Origin: Thermoanaerobaculum sp964488355
Lineage (GTDB): Bacteria > Acidobacteriota > Thermoanaerobaculia > Thermoanaerobaculales > Thermoanaerobaculaceae
Direction of reading: 5' to 3'
Assembly: GCA_964488355.1 (NCBI GenBank)
Contig: CAZAUJ010000002.1
Coordinates: 62,001 to 126,000 of the forward strand
Length of the DNA: 64,000 nucleotides
The notes under the pieces are model-generated. The model did not search any database. It was not told the origin of the DNA and saw nothing but the letters and a program-made list of their open reading frames with translations. This document shows, piece by piece, positions 41,260 through 50,224 of the stretch; position 1 is the stretch's first letter; every line of letters starts with the position of its first letter. The translations under genes were made by a program, and so were the position numbers.

Positions 41260-42606
41260 CTAACCTACCACGACCGACTCTTCCGCCAACTCGGGTTCCG
41301 GCTGGGGTGGGCGACCCAATAGAGCGACGGACAGCGTCAAGGGTCCTACCCGCCCCACGTACATCACCACCACCAGCACCAGCCAGCTGGTTGGTCGCAG
41401 GTTGGGGGTGATGCCGGTGGAAAGCCCGACCGTGCCAAAGGCGGAAACCACATCGAACGCCTCTCGCAGGAAGGGTGAGCCGGCGGCCTGCCCACCTTGA
41501 GAGGTGTGCTCGCACAGGCTGACCGCCAGGACACCGGCACAAACAAAGGCCAATGCCAAAAGCAGCAAAGCCACGGCCGCACCCAGGGTTTCGGCGGAAA
41601 AGCGCCGGCCGAAGGCAGTTGCGCGCCGGTGGCTGCGTACCCTTGCCAAAACCAAGGCAAACAACGCCGCCAGGGTGCTGGTCTTGATGCCGCCACCAGT
41701 GGACCCTGGGCTGGCACCGATGAACATGAGGATCATGGTGAGAAACAAGGTGGCAGGTGAAAGGCTCGCGTAATCCACGGTGGCAAAGCCGGCGGTGCGT
41801 GGGGTAATGCCCTGGAACCAGATGGCCAAAAGCTTTTCTTTCCATGGCAGAGGCGCCAAAACGTTGCGACACTCCAAAAGGGCAAAGCCCAGCCAGCCCA
41901 CCAGCAAGAGCACCCCGGTGGTCGCCAGCACTAGCCTGCTATGAAGGGAAAGGGGGCGGCGTTGGCTCGCGCGCCAGCGCTCCCAAACCTCCGCCAGGGG
42001 CAAGAACCCCAGACCCCCCAGAATGATCAAGAGGCCCACGGTGAGGTTCACGAGCAGGTTGCCTCGCCAGGGCACAAGCGAGTCAGGGTGCAAACCGAAG
42101 CCGGCGTTGCAAAAGGCGCTCACCGCGTGGAAGAAGGCCCAGGGGATGGCCAGCCAGCCCTTCTCCGGCCAAAACGCCGGCAGCAGGAGCAGCGCCCCCA
42201 GCGCCTCCACCGCCAGGGTGGCCCCCACCACCACCCGCAGGAGCGGCCAAAGGTCCTCCCACGGCTCGCTGGCGAAGGAGGCCATCACCATGCGCCGGCC
42301 AAAAAGGGAGAGGCGGCCACCCAAAAGCAAAGCGAAGAACAATCCGAAGGTCATCACACCCAGCCCGCCCACCTGGATGAGGCAGAGAATGATCACCTGC
42401 CCAGCCACGGTAAAGTCCCCTGGCGGGCGAACAGTGAGACCGGTAACGCAGGTGGCGGACGTGGCGGTGAAGAGCGCCTCCACCCAGTCTAGTTTCTTCC
42501 CTGGCTGGCTGGCCCAGCTCTGGCACAGCAAAACCGTGCCCAAAAAAATAGTCAGGGCAAAAGAGGCCGCCATCACCTGTGCTGGGCTGGCTTTTACTCG
42601 CTGCAT
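41260..42606 (-). CDS. Trk/Ktr-type potassium uptake membrane subunit (KtrB/TrkH family)
   Basis: A 448-residue inner-membrane protein with four pore-loop repeats, each carrying the selectivity-filter glycine: SATCVTGLTV, SAFCNAGFGL, TPRTAGFATVD and SAFGTVGLSTGITP. The gate-region segment ASPGSTGGGIKTST lies before the last repeat. It takes up K+ (or Na+-coupled K+) with a cytoplasmic KtrA/TrkA nucleotide-binding partner, which is not adjacent. The ATG at 42606 overlaps the MMPL gene by 13 bp, so it is part of the pgsA-MMPL-ktrB operon. Confidence 0.9.
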   Translation of the reverse strand: MQRVKASPAQVMAASFALTIFLGTVLLCQSWASQPGKKLDWVEALFTATSATCVTGLTVRPPGDFTVAGQVIILCLIQVGGLGVMTFGLFFALLLGGRLSLFGRRMVMASFASEPWEDLWPLLRVVVGATLAVEALGALLLLPAFWPEKGWLAIPWAFFHAVSAFCNAGFGLHPDSLVPWRGNLLVNLTVGLLIILGGLGFLPLAEVWERWRASQRRPLSLHSRLVLATTGVLLLVGWLGFALLECRNVLAPLPWKEKLLAIWFQGITPRTAGFATVDYASLSPATLFLTMILMFIGASPGSTGGGIKTSTLAALFALVLARVRSHRRATAFGRRFSAETLGAAVALLLLALAFVCAGVLAVSLCEHTSQGGQAAGSPFLREAFDVVSAFGTVGLSTGITPNLRPTSWLVLVVVMYVGRVGPLTLSVALLGRPPQPEPELAEESVVVG

Positions 42607-45086
42607 AGCCCCTGCCTTGGACCTCCAAGCAGCACCAGCGCCGCCACCACCGCCCAAAAGACGCCGAAGACGGTCATCCAGCCAATGCTGGCCAGCCCGG
42701 GATAGTGGCTGGTAACCAGGGAGCCGAAGCCCACCATGGTGGTAAGGGCAGCCAAGACCACTGCCCGGGCCGTGCCGCCCAGGTCCGTGGGCTTCTCCCG
42801 CAGTCGGTGCACCAGGTGGATGCCGTAGTCGGAACCGATGCCAATCACCATCGTGGCCACGAAAACGTTAAGCGGGTTGAGGGCCAGCCCACAGAGGGCC
42901 GCGGTGGCGCCGGCGAGGGGAAGCCCCACCGCCACCGGCAGCACGCAGAAGAGGGCGTGCAGCGGCCGCCTGAATTGCCACAGCAGCAACGCCAGAACGG
43001 CCAGCAAGCCCAAGATGGTGGCCAGCATCGCGTCATGCCGCACCACCTGTCGCAGGTGCTGCGCCAGCACGTTCACCCCCACCAAGCTCGCGCCAGGGGT
43101 CGCGCGCACCAGCTCCTCCAAGGCAGGCGGGGCCTCGCGGCGCCATTGTCCCGCGGGTGGGTAGACGCTCACGAGGGTGCTCACGGAGCCATCGCCGTGG
43201 TAAACCGAGCGCTGCACCAGCTGCTCCAAGGGGCTTCCCTGCCACACCTGGTAGCTCACGGGCTCCCTCAAAGAAAGCATCCGCTCGACCAGCTCGAGGC
43301 CGGGAGCGAAGGCGTCCGCTATCAGCCCCTGCGTATCCAGGGCTCGGCGAAGGTGGGCCGCCACCGCCTTCGGCTCCAGGCCTTGCGCTGCCAACCATTG
43401 CAAAGCCAGGCGCTGTTGGGGCAGGGAGGGTACGAGCGCCGCCACCGAATCTACCCGTGCCACCACCCCTGCATCCACCAGTGGCTGGAGGGAGGCAACG
43501 AAATCCTGCGTTTTTTGCAGCAGCGCCAGCTCGTCGCCCGCTACCAGCCGCACCCCCATGGCATTGAAGCCCTGTCCGAAAGCGGCAGCCACCTCCTCCT
43601 GGACCTTCACGCCCTGGTTAACAGGGGAACGCAGGTGGCGCACGTCGTCGTCAAAGGGGAGGTGCCGGACCAGCACCAGGCTTGCCGCCACCAGCAAGGC
43701 GAATGCTGCCAGCACCCAGCGCCGATGCCGCTGCGTCCAGGCCAAAAAACGCGCCAAGGGCAGCCAACTAGCTGGGGGGGCTGCCGCTGGCGGCTCGGGA
43801 GCCAAAGCGGAAGCGGCCGGCAAGAGCAGCAAGGCAGCCAAAGCGAGGAAGGCAACGCCCGTGCCGGTAAGCAAACCCAGGTGTTGTAAACCAACAAAAT
43901 GGGTGGGCACAAAGGCGTAAAAGGTGGCCATGGTGGTGACAGCTCCAAGGAAAATAGCAGGTCCCACTTCCTTGGCGCTGACCTCCCAGGCCTCCCCGGC
44001 AGGGCGACCCAGAAACCTTTCCTCGCTGTAGCGGGCGTAAAGAACGATGGAAAAATCGATCCCCAGGCCGATAAGCAACGCGGCGAAGCCCGCTGCCGCT
44101 TGGGAAAGCTTGGGCAGCAACAAGCCGGCGAAGGCGAAGGTCGCAGCCAAACCCACCACCAGCGGGGCGGTGGTGAGGACAAAGGCTCGCAATCGCCCAA
44201 AGGCAAGAAAGAGCACCAGCCCCACGCCCAGCAGGGAGGTGAGCGAGTTGACAGCCGTGTCCTGGCGGATCAGGCTGGCATCCTCCAAAGCGATACGGTG
44301 GCCTCCACCGAAGTCCACCTCGGGAAGTGCCGCCTCCGGCAGCCCCCACTCTCCCGCCAGCCGGCTCTTGGCCTCTGCTACCCGCTTCCGCAGGTCGGCA
44401 AAGAGCTTTTGGTCAAAGGCGATGTCCTGGGCCGGCCGATGGGGATAGGCGAGCACCACCAACAGGGAATGGTCGGCGGAGAGGTAGTAGCCTGAGCTGG
44501 CATCCACGGAAAGCTTACCCCCCGACGTGGCAAGCCTTTTAAGCAGCAAGGGTAAGACTCCCAGAAGGTCGCGAGTCGCCAGCTCCTTGGTGACCATGGT
44601 CTGGGGCATGTCCAACGCTTGCCGCAGCTGTCGGGCGCGCTCTTCCAGCCCTGCTGGGGACAACCGCGTAAGCAGCTCGGCTCGCCCTGCCTCGTCCAAA
44701 AAAAGCGGTGCGTGGGCCAAAACCGCGTCGGCCAAGAGGATGGGGTCAGCGAGACGGGCTTCCACGCGAGAAAGATAGGGACTTTTGGCCAGCTCCTCTT
44801 CCAGCAGGTCAGCTAGGGCGAAAGCCACCTCCAGCTGCGAGCTATCTGAAAGGCGCAGCACGATCAAGAGCGTGTCGGTGGCACCAAACTCGGTGAGCAC
44901 CTGGCGAAACTGCCCCACTAGGGGATCCCGGCGGGGGAGCAGGTTGAGCACGTCGGCATCGAAGCGGATACGCACGCTCAACGCGACGCCAGCCAACACA
45001 ACGGCCACCGCCCAGGCCAGCACCGCACGGGGTTTGCGCACGGCCAGGCGTGCGCAGGCCGCCGCCAAAGCTTGGGCCCACCTCAC
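42594..45086 (-). CDS. MMPL/RND-superfamily lipid or hydrophobe exporter
   Basis: An 830-residue protein with the RND layout: TM1, a large periplasmic loop (about 40-240), a five-helix block with GLGIDFSIVLYARYSEERF, a second anchor and loop (about 450-650), and a final helix block with IGIGSDYGIHLVHRL. These GxxxD-Y/F motifs carry the proton relay. Related proteins (HpnN, MmpL) move hopanoids or other lipids. The GTG at 45086 shares bases with the pgsA stop (GTGA) and has GGGAG seven bases upstream. Substrate is unknown; the pgsA link suggests an envelope lipid. Confidence 0.85.
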   Translation of the reverse strand: MRWAQALAAACARLAVRKPRAVLAWAVAVVLAGVALSVRIRFDADVLNLLPRRDPLVGQFRQVLTEFGATDTLLIVLRLSDSSQLEVAFALADLLEEELAKSPYLSRVEARLADPILLADAVLAHAPLFLDEAGRAELLTRLSPAGLEERARQLRQALDMPQTMVTKELATRDLLGVLPLLLKRLATSGGKLSVDASSGYYLSADHSLLVVLAYPHRPAQDIAFDQKLFADLRKRVAEAKSRLAGEWGLPEAALPEVDFGGGHRIALEDASLIRQDTAVNSLTSLLGVGLVLFLAFGRLRAFVLTTAPLVVGLAATFAFAGLLLPKLSQAAAGFAALLIGLGIDFSIVLYARYSEERFLGRPAGEAWEVSAKEVGPAIFLGAVTTMATFYAFVPTHFVGLQHLGLLTGTGVAFLALAALLLLPAASALAPEPPAAAPPASWLPLARFLAWTQRHRRWVLAAFALLVAASLVLVRHLPFDDDVRHLRSPVNQGVKVQEEVAAAFGQGFNAMGVRLVAGDELALLQKTQDFVASLQPLVDAGVVARVDSVAALVPSLPQQRLALQWLAAQGLEPKAVAAHLRRALDTQGLIADAFAPGLELVERMLSLREPVSYQVWQGSPLEQLVQRSVYHGDGSVSTLVSVYPPAGQWRREAPPALEELVRATPGASLVGVNVLAQHLRQVVRHDAMLATILGLLAVLALLLWQFRRPLHALFCVLPVAVGLPLAGATAALCGLALNPLNVFVATMVIGIGSDYGIHLVHRLREKPTDLGGTARAVVLAALTTMVGFGSLVTSHYPGLASIGWMTVFGVFWAVVAALVLLGGPRQGLCSE

Positions 45087-45625
45087 GCCCTGTCTCCCAC
45101 AACTTTTGGCCAAAACTGGGTGAGGTAGCTAACCAGGGAGCCCAAGGTCATGAACAGGGCAACCCAAAGGGTCACGCGCGAGAGGTGACTCCACCGCCCC
45201 AGCTGGTGACTCACGATACAGAAGCAAACGGCCACGATTTGCGACAAGGTCTTGAGCTTGCCCCACCAACTGGCGGCAATCACCACGCCTTGGTCTTGAG
45301 CAACGTGGCGCAAACCCGAGACGGCGAACTCCCTGCCGATGATCATAACCACCATCCAGGCGGGAGCTAAGCCCAGCTCTACCAGGGAAATGAACGCGGC
45401 CGAAAGCAGGAGCTTGTCGGCCACCGGGTCGAGAAAGATGCCCGCGCGAGTAATTCTCCCCAGCTTACGAGCCAAAAAACCGTCCACCAGGTCGGTAAGG
45501 GCTGCCAGGAGAAAGATGCCCAATCCCCAGAACTCCGAGCCCTCGAAGCGGGTCAGGAGCACCACCACCAGAAGGGGGACCAGCAGGATGCGGAACAGGG
45601 TCAGGGCGTTGGGAAGGTTCCACAT
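45083..45625 (-). CDS. pgsA: CDP-diacylglycerol-glycerol-3-phosphate 3-phosphatidyltransferase
   Basis: A 180-residue membrane enzyme with the CDP-alcohol phosphatidyltransferase motif: LVDGFLARKLGRITRAG and FLDPVADK (residues about 46-72) in a four- to six-helix frame. It makes phosphatidylglycerol phosphate. WNLPNALTLFRILL is the usual PgsA N-terminus. TACAAT lies nine bases before the ATG with no ribosome site, so the transcript may have a very short leader. Other CDP-alcohol transferases are possible but less likely. Confidence 0.88.
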   Translation of the reverse strand: MWNLPNALTLFRILLVPLLVVVLLTRFEGSEFWGLGIFLLAALTDLVDGFLARKLGRITRAGIFLDPVADKLLLSAAFISLVELGLAPAWMVVMIIGREFAVSGLRHVAQDQGVVIAASWWGKLKTLSQIVAVCFCIVSHQLGRWSHLSRVTLWVALFMTLGSLVSYLTQFWPKVVGDRA

Positions 45626-45649
45626 GGCCTGGCGATTGTAGCCCAGCCT

Positions 45650-46435
45650 TTGGCAAAATTGGCCGTGCTTTGCTTCCTGCCGGCTGTTCTGCTGCTGTCA
45701 CTGGAGCACCTCCCCGCGGCCGGGCCTCACTACGCCTTGACGTTTGATGCGCATGAGGCGGCATTCGGTGCGGCAGGGCTCCTGCACCTTTTGCGAGAGC
45801 GACGGTTGCGGGTAACCCTTTTCGTCACTGGTCGCTTTGCCTTGGCCTATCCTAGGCTCCTCCAGCAAGCGGTGGCGGAGGGGCATGAGCTGGCCAACCA
45901 TACCTTCTCCCACCCCCACCTGACCACCTATGGCCAGGACGGCAGGCATCAAACCCTGCCTGGGATGAGCAGGCAGCGGCTTCAGGAAGAGCTGCGTCGC
46001 GCAGAGGCAGCCCTTGTCGCCGCCACGGGTCGTCTGCCCACCAAGCTCTGGCGAGCGCCGTACGGCGAGATCAACCACTCCATCCTCCGGTGGGCCTGTG
46101 AGTTGGGGTACCTGCACGTGGGTTGGACAGGGCACGGGGACTCGTCCCTCGACGCCGTGGATTGGGTCGCCGATCCCAACTCCCCTCGCTTTCTTTCGCC
46201 CGAGGCCATGGCGCGGCGGCTTCTGCGCGCTTTTGATCGGCAGCCGGAAGGGGGTGCGGGAAGCATACTGCTGATGCATTTGGGCTCCACGCGCCCGGAG
46301 CATCCGCTTCTTCAAGCCTTGCCCATGCTTTTGGACGAGCTGGACCGGCGTGGTCTCACACCTCGGCCGGTGGGGGAGCTGCTGCGGGGCTTCCGGTCTG
46401 GCTGCGAGCAAAGCGGTGAATCCCTCTTGCCGTGA
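45650..46435 (+). CDS. Polysaccharide deacetylase family protein
   Basis: About 261 residues with a hydrophobic N-terminus (signal or anchor) and NodB-fold motifs: ALTFDAH for motif 1, HTFSHPH for the HxxxH metal pair and WRAPYGE for motif 3. Motif 1 keeps the catalytic-base Asp but has Ala at the usual metal-binding second Asp, so activity may differ. Targets could be peptidoglycan, exopolysaccharide or another N-acetylated glycan. The frame opens at a TTG (45650); a GTG at 45665 is also possible. Its last 80 bp overlap the converging hydrolase gene. Confidence 0.8.
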   Translation: MAKLAVLCFLPAVLLLSLEHLPAAGPHYALTFDAHEAAFGAAGLLHLLRERRLRVTLFVTGRFALAYPRLLQQAVAEGHELANHTFSHPHLTTYGQDGRHQTLPGMSRQRLQEELRRAEAALVAATGRLPTKLWRAPYGEINHSILRWACELGYLHVGWTGHGDSSLDAVDWVADPNSPRFLSPEAMARRLLRAFDRQPEGGAGSILLMHLGSTRPEHPLLQALPMLLDELDRRGLTPRPVGELLRGFRSGCEQSGESLLP

Positions 46436-47381
46436 GCCTCTGAATCTGGCCCTTGTCTTCCAGCAGCAGCAGGTGGCCGTAAAGGTCCGAGTAGGCGAGG
46501 AAAAGCCCAAGACCACGGGCCTGGGGATGGAGGCGGGCCAAAAGGGTGGCCAGAGTTTGGGGCTCGGGGCCCAACGCTTGCCACACCTGCCGGGAACGCA
46601 GCTCCTGCTTGCCCATGGTTTCTTGCGCTGCCTCTCGCACCTGGGTGATGGCGGGGCCGTGGCCAGGCAACAGGGCCATGGGCGGGTCCTGAGCCAGCCG
46701 CCGAAGCGTGGCCCGGTAGGTGGCGAGAGCAGGGTAGGGCATCAGGGGATTGCGTGGGTCGGGTTCCAACACCGCGTTGGGGGTGATCCCCACCAGCAGC
46801 ACATCGCCGGAAAGCCACACCCCCTCACCCATCAACTCAAAGGCCAGGTGGCCGGGAGAGTGCCCCGGCAGGTGGTGAACGCGCAGGGGACCGGCGCGCG
46901 CGGGTAACTCCTGCCCGTCATGCAGCGAGCAAAAGGCCTTTACTGGGCGGCTGGTGCGGTCCAGGGCCCACAACCCGAGGAGCATCAGGAGCGTCCGGCC
47001 CAGTCCGACCCCTAAGGACCGGAGGACCCGCACCAGCTCCGGGTAGTGCCGTCGAAGGGCCAAGTTGTTGCCGTCGGCGGGGTGAGCCCAGACCGTAGCC
47101 CCCAGGGCTTGCAGCCGACGCGCCAGGCCCATGTGGTCGTGGTGCCCATGGGTGAGAAGCACGCGGCGGATGTGCTGGGGCTGCAGACCATGCTGGGCCA
47201 GCTGGGACTTTAGGCTCCGCCAGGCGGCAGCGGTGGCTGGCCCCGTATCCACCAAGGTGACCGGGTCATCAGGTAAAAGGTAGACCCATACTGGCCCTAC
47301 CGGATAGGGCGTGGGGAGCAAAAGCGGGACCAGGGATCTTCCCAGTCGTTCCGCCAGCTCCGGAACCTCCGCCTTGGCCAC
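46356..47381 (-). CDS. Metallo-beta-lactamase-fold hydrolase
   Basis: A 341-residue protein with the dinuclear zinc motif THGHHDHMG near residue 77, LPGHSPGHLAF, SGDVLLVG and LLPGHGPAI, followed by a C-terminal winged-helix-like region common to the LACTB2/glyoxalase-II-like group. The substrate is unknown. A GTG start lies 3 bp after the acyl-CoA synthetase stop, so it is the third gene of the tetR-fadD operon; a thioesterase-like role on acyl-CoA metabolites is possible but inferred from context only. Confidence 0.8.
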   Translation of the reverse strand: MAKAEVPELAERLGRSLVPLLLPTPYPVGPVWVYLLPDDPVTLVDTGPATAAAWRSLKSQLAQHGLQPQHIRRVLLTHGHHDHMGLARRLQALGATVWAHPADGNNLALRRHYPELVRVLRSLGVGLGRTLLMLLGLWALDRTSRPVKAFCSLHDGQELPARAGPLRVHHLPGHSPGHLAFELMGEGVWLSGDVLLVGITPNAVLEPDPRNPLMPYPALATYRATLRRLAQDPPMALLPGHGPAITQVREAAQETMGKQELRSRQVWQALGPEPQTLATLLARLHPQARGLGLFLAYSDLYGHLLLLEDKGQIQRLTARGIHRFARSQTGSPAAAPPPAEV

Positions 47382-47384
47382 CTC

Positions 47385-49148
47385 CTAGGCGTCTCCCTCG
47401 GCGTACATGGCCTCGATGAGGTGGCCGTAACGCTCCATGATCACCCGACGCTTCACCTTCAGGGTAGGGGTGAGCTCGCCCCCGTCCATGGTGAAGGGCT
47501 CGGGCAGCAGGCGGAACCTCTTGATGGTCTCGAAGCGCGCCAACGAGGCGTTGACCTGGTCCACGATCTCCTGATATAGCCGCTGTACCTCGGGGTGGCT
47601 CACCAGCTGTCCGCGGTCGGCGATGGACAGGCCGCGCCTTTCGGCCCAGCGAGCGAGCTCCTCGAAGTTAGGCACCAACAGCGCAACCACGTAAGGCTTG
47701 CGGTCGCCGAAAAGCACGGCGTTTTCCACCAGGGGCGACTCCTTCAGCTTGTTTTCAATGGGTTGGGGGGCGATGTTTTTACCTCCGGCGGTCACGATAA
47801 TGTCCTTCTTCCTGTCGGTGATGCGCAGGAAGCCCTCCTCATCCAGCTCGCCCACATCTCCCGTGTGGAACCAGCCCTCCGCGTCAATGGCCTCGCGCGT
47901 GGCCTCGGGCTTGTTCCAGTAGCCCTTCATCACGTGTCGCCCCCGGGTAAGGATCTCACCGTCGGGGGCAATCCTCACCTCCACCCCGGGGATGGGTGGT
48001 CCCACAGTCCCCAGCTTGGCCTTGCGTGTGGTGTTTACGGAAATCACCGGCGAGGTTTCGGTTAGGCCATAACCTTCCACCACGTAAATGCCCACGGCCT
48101 GCAGAAACTCACCCACGTGCACCGGCAAGGGTGCTCCCCCCGAAATGGAAAACCGAAGCCGACCACCAAAAGCCGCACGGATTTTCCTCAGCACCAGGGC
48201 GTCCAAGACCTTGAACTTAAGGCCTCGTTTGCCGGTGCGAAAGGCTCGCAGTGCCTCTTCCACCGCCGCGCGGAAAAGCTTGCGCTTGAGGGCACTGCCG
48301 TGGCTTCCTTCGGCCAGAATGCGATCGTAGACTTTCTCGTAAAAGCGGGGAACGGCGGTAAAAAGGTGGGGGCGAATGCGGCGCAAAGCCTCACCCGCCT
48401 CGAGGATGCCGCAATAGGCAATGGAGGCCCCGTAGGCAAACAGGATGTAATCCACCAGCCTCTCCAACACGTGGGAAAGCGGCAGAAAGGAGAGGGCCAC
48501 CTCCTTGTGCTCCGGCCAGTCCTGCACCGAAGCGGCCGAAAGCGCGTCCCAAACGAAGTTGTCGTGGGTGAGCATGGCACCTTTGGGTTCACCGGTGGTG
48601 CCCGAGGTGTAGATGATGGTGGCCACGTCTTCTGGGCGCACGTTGCCCACCATGCGGTCCAGGATCTCTCCGGCTTGATCCTCGGCCACCGGCTCCAGGC
48701 ACTGGCTCCAAGCCAGCACCCCAGCCGGTGGCATCCCTTCCATCAACACCACCTGTTTGAGCTCCGAGCAGGAGGCGCGCGCTTCCAGCACCTTGCCCAG
48801 CAGCTCGGGGGTCTCGGCGATGCAGGCAACCGCTCCCGAGTCGCGCAAGATATGGGCCATTTGCGGGGCCAACAGCGTGGTGTAAATGGGCACGTTCACA
48901 GCCCCCAGGTGGTGCAAGGCAAAGTCTACGATGTGCCATTCGGGTCGGTTGCCTGAAACCAGGGCTACGCGGTCACCTTTCTTCACCCCAAGCCGTTGCA
49001 GTCCCAGGCTGAGGGCGGCCACCCGCCGGCTCACCTCTCGAGCCGGCAAACGCAGGTCTTGGCCGCCACGGGCGTCAATTAGAGCCGGCTCGGGCTGAGT
49101 TGTCCGCCACTTTTGGAAAATCTCAGGCAGGGTGGTGGGTTTGCTCAT
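47385..49148 (-). CDS. Long-chain acyl-CoA synthetase (AMP-forming)
   Basis: A 587-residue ANL-family ligase with the P-loop IIYTSGTTGEPKGAML near residue 186, VEGYGLTETSPVISVN, GWFHTGDVGELDEEGFLRITDRKKD and a C-terminal lysine in TPTLKVKR. It resembles FAA/ACSBG-type FadD enzymes that activate fatty acids with ATP and CoA at the membrane. GGGGGAAG lies before the ATG at 49148. It overlaps tetR by 26 bp, and the TetR regulator with its FadR-like operator probably responds to acyl-CoA. Confidence 0.92.
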   Translation of the reverse strand: MSKPTTLPEIFQKWRTTQPEPALIDARGGQDLRLPAREVSRRVAALSLGLQRLGVKKGDRVALVSGNRPEWHIVDFALHHLGAVNVPIYTTLLAPQMAHILRDSGAVACIAETPELLGKVLEARASCSELKQVVLMEGMPPAGVLAWSQCLEPVAEDQAGEILDRMVGNVRPEDVATIIYTSGTTGEPKGAMLTHDNFVWDALSAASVQDWPEHKEVALSFLPLSHVLERLVDYILFAYGASIAYCGILEAGEALRRIRPHLFTAVPRFYEKVYDRILAEGSHGSALKRKLFRAAVEEALRAFRTGKRGLKFKVLDALVLRKIRAAFGGRLRFSISGGAPLPVHVGEFLQAVGIYVVEGYGLTETSPVISVNTTRKAKLGTVGPPIPGVEVRIAPDGEILTRGRHVMKGYWNKPEATREAIDAEGWFHTGDVGELDEEGFLRITDRKKDIIVTAGGKNIAPQPIENKLKESPLVENAVLFGDRKPYVVALLVPNFEELARWAERRGLSIADRGQLVSHPEVQRLYQEIVDQVNASLARFETIKRFRLLPEPFTMDGGELTPTLKVKRRVIMERYGHLIEAMYAEGDA

Positions 49149-49803
49149 GTCTTCCCCCTTTCCTCTGTTGCCTAGGCAACGCATCCTGCGGGCACAAGCC
49201 GGCAAAGAGCAGCTCCAGGAGCGGTGCCAGCTGCTCCCGGAGGCTCGCGGGCCGTTCGGCCAGGACCCAGCTCGTTACCAGCTCGTCCACTGCCCCGAAG
49301 ATGGCTCGCGCGGCTACCCGAGGGTTGAGGCTGGAGCGAAACACGCCTTGCTCCATGCCGGCGGCCACGATGTCCTGCAGCAGCTGCAGGTATTCAGCCA
49401 CCTGGCCCTTGGCCACCGCGCGCAGGAAGGCGCGCGAGTGACGCAGCTCAATTTGAAAGACCGTGGCCAGCGCCCGGTTTCTTTCCAGGCTCACCAAGTG
49501 GCGTTCCAGCACCGTTTGCAACTGCTGAAGGGGGTCGGGGAGGCGCTGGCAGTCGCTTCGGGCACGCTGTACGAAAGCCCTGCCGTACTCTTCCAAGATG
49601 GCAATGAGCAAGCCCTCTTTGCTGGGAAAGTACAGGTAAAGCGTGCCATCGGCCACCGCCGCAGCGATGGCCACGTCGCGCATGCGGGCGCCAAAGTAGC
49701 CCTTGGCAGCAAAGACCCTGACCCCTGCCTCCAGAATCGCCTGCCGCTTGCTCTCCTTCCCTTGGGCGTTTCTGCGCACGGCCCCCCCTGACTGAACCTT
49801 CAT
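49123..49803 (-). CDS. TetR-family regulator, FadR-like
   Basis: A 226-residue repressor. The helix-turn-helix is in ILEAGVRVFAAKGYFGARMRDVA with ADGTLYLYFPSKEGLL, the standard TetR end of the DNA-binding domain; the rest is helical ligand domain. It heads an operon with an acyl-CoA synthetase, and an 18-bp operator like that of Bacillus/Thermus-type FadR overlaps its ATG. Because the promoter -10 ends only two bases before the ATG at 49803, a GTG at 49779 preceded by GGGGGGG may be the real start. Confidence 0.85.
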   Translation of the reverse strand: MKVQSGGAVRRNAQGKESKRQAILEAGVRVFAAKGYFGARMRDVAIAAAVADGTLYLYFPSKEGLLIAILEEYGRAFVQRARSDCQRLPDPLQQLQTVLERHLVSLERNRALATVFQIELRHSRAFLRAVAKGQVAEYLQLLQDIVAAGMEQGVFRSSLNPRVAARAIFGAVDELVTSWVLAERPASLREQLAPLLELLFAGLCPQDALPRQQRKGGRHEQTHHPA

Positions 49804-49806
49804 TCA
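49789..49806. promoter_or_regulatory. FadR-type operator of the tetR-fadD operon
   Basis: TGACTGAACCTTCATTCA is an imperfect palindrome TGACTGA-ACCT-TCATTCA whose right half is the perfect FadR half-site (TGAATGA reversed) and whose left half differs at one base. The inner arms ACTGAA and TTCAGT (49791-49808) also pair with a six-base gap. It lies at the predicted transcript start, so binding would block the promoter. Confidence 0.6.
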
Positions 49807-49834
49807 GTTTCAAGGGGAGGAAAGGCTTTGTCAA
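49806..49834 (-). promoter_or_regulatory. tetR-fadD promoter
   Basis: A perfect TTGACA on the minus strand (49834-49829), 17-base spacer, then GAAACT (49811-49806), which is a weak -10. The -10 directly abuts the FadR-like operator. The 49-bp spacer to cutA contains nothing else recognised. Confidence 0.5.
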
Positions 49835-49852
49835 GGGAAGGGCCGCCTGCCG

Positions 49853-50224
49853 TCAGTCGTACTGCGGAATCTCTTCCTCGACCCCCTCCTGGGGCACACC
49901 GGTGGCCATCTCCACCACCCAGCGGTGGAAGTTGGCTTCGGCACTACCCACAGGAAACTCCAGGATTTCGGGGAGCTCGTAAGAGTGGAGCTCCCTGATG
50001 GCTTCGGACACTTGCGGGAAAAGGGCCGAGCGGGTCTTGATGAGGAGCAGGTACTCGGAGTCGTTACACACCTTTCCCTTCCACCGGTAAATGGACCGGA
50101 GGCACGGGACAATGTTGACGCAGGTGGCCAAACCCCGCAAGACCAACTCTTCGGAAATTTCCACCGCTTGCGTTTCCGTCCCTACGGAGGTTACAATAAC
50201 GCTAATAGGCTCGAGCTCCGCCAT
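49853..50224 (-). CDS. cutA: Divalent-cation tolerance protein CutA
   Basis: A 123-residue small trimeric protein with the CutA1 signature CVNIVPCLRSIYRWKGKV, SEYLLLIKT and ELHSYELPEI. The family is linked to copper tolerance and may be a signal-transduction-like trimer; its exact role is unsettled. The ATG at 50224 has no ribosome site but lies six bases after a TAAGGT -10, so the transcript is probably leaderless. Confidence 0.92.
   Translation of the reverse strand: MAELEPISVIVTSVGTETQAVEISEELVLRGLATCVNIVPCLRSIYRWKGKVCNDSEYLLLIKTRSALFPQVSEAIRELHSYELPEILEFPVGSAEANFHRWVVEMATGVPQEGVEEEIPQYD

Noticed and set aside
42705..43889. Plus-strand frame of 394 codons opposite the MMPL exporter
   Set aside because: Gln/His-rich shadow frame without family features.
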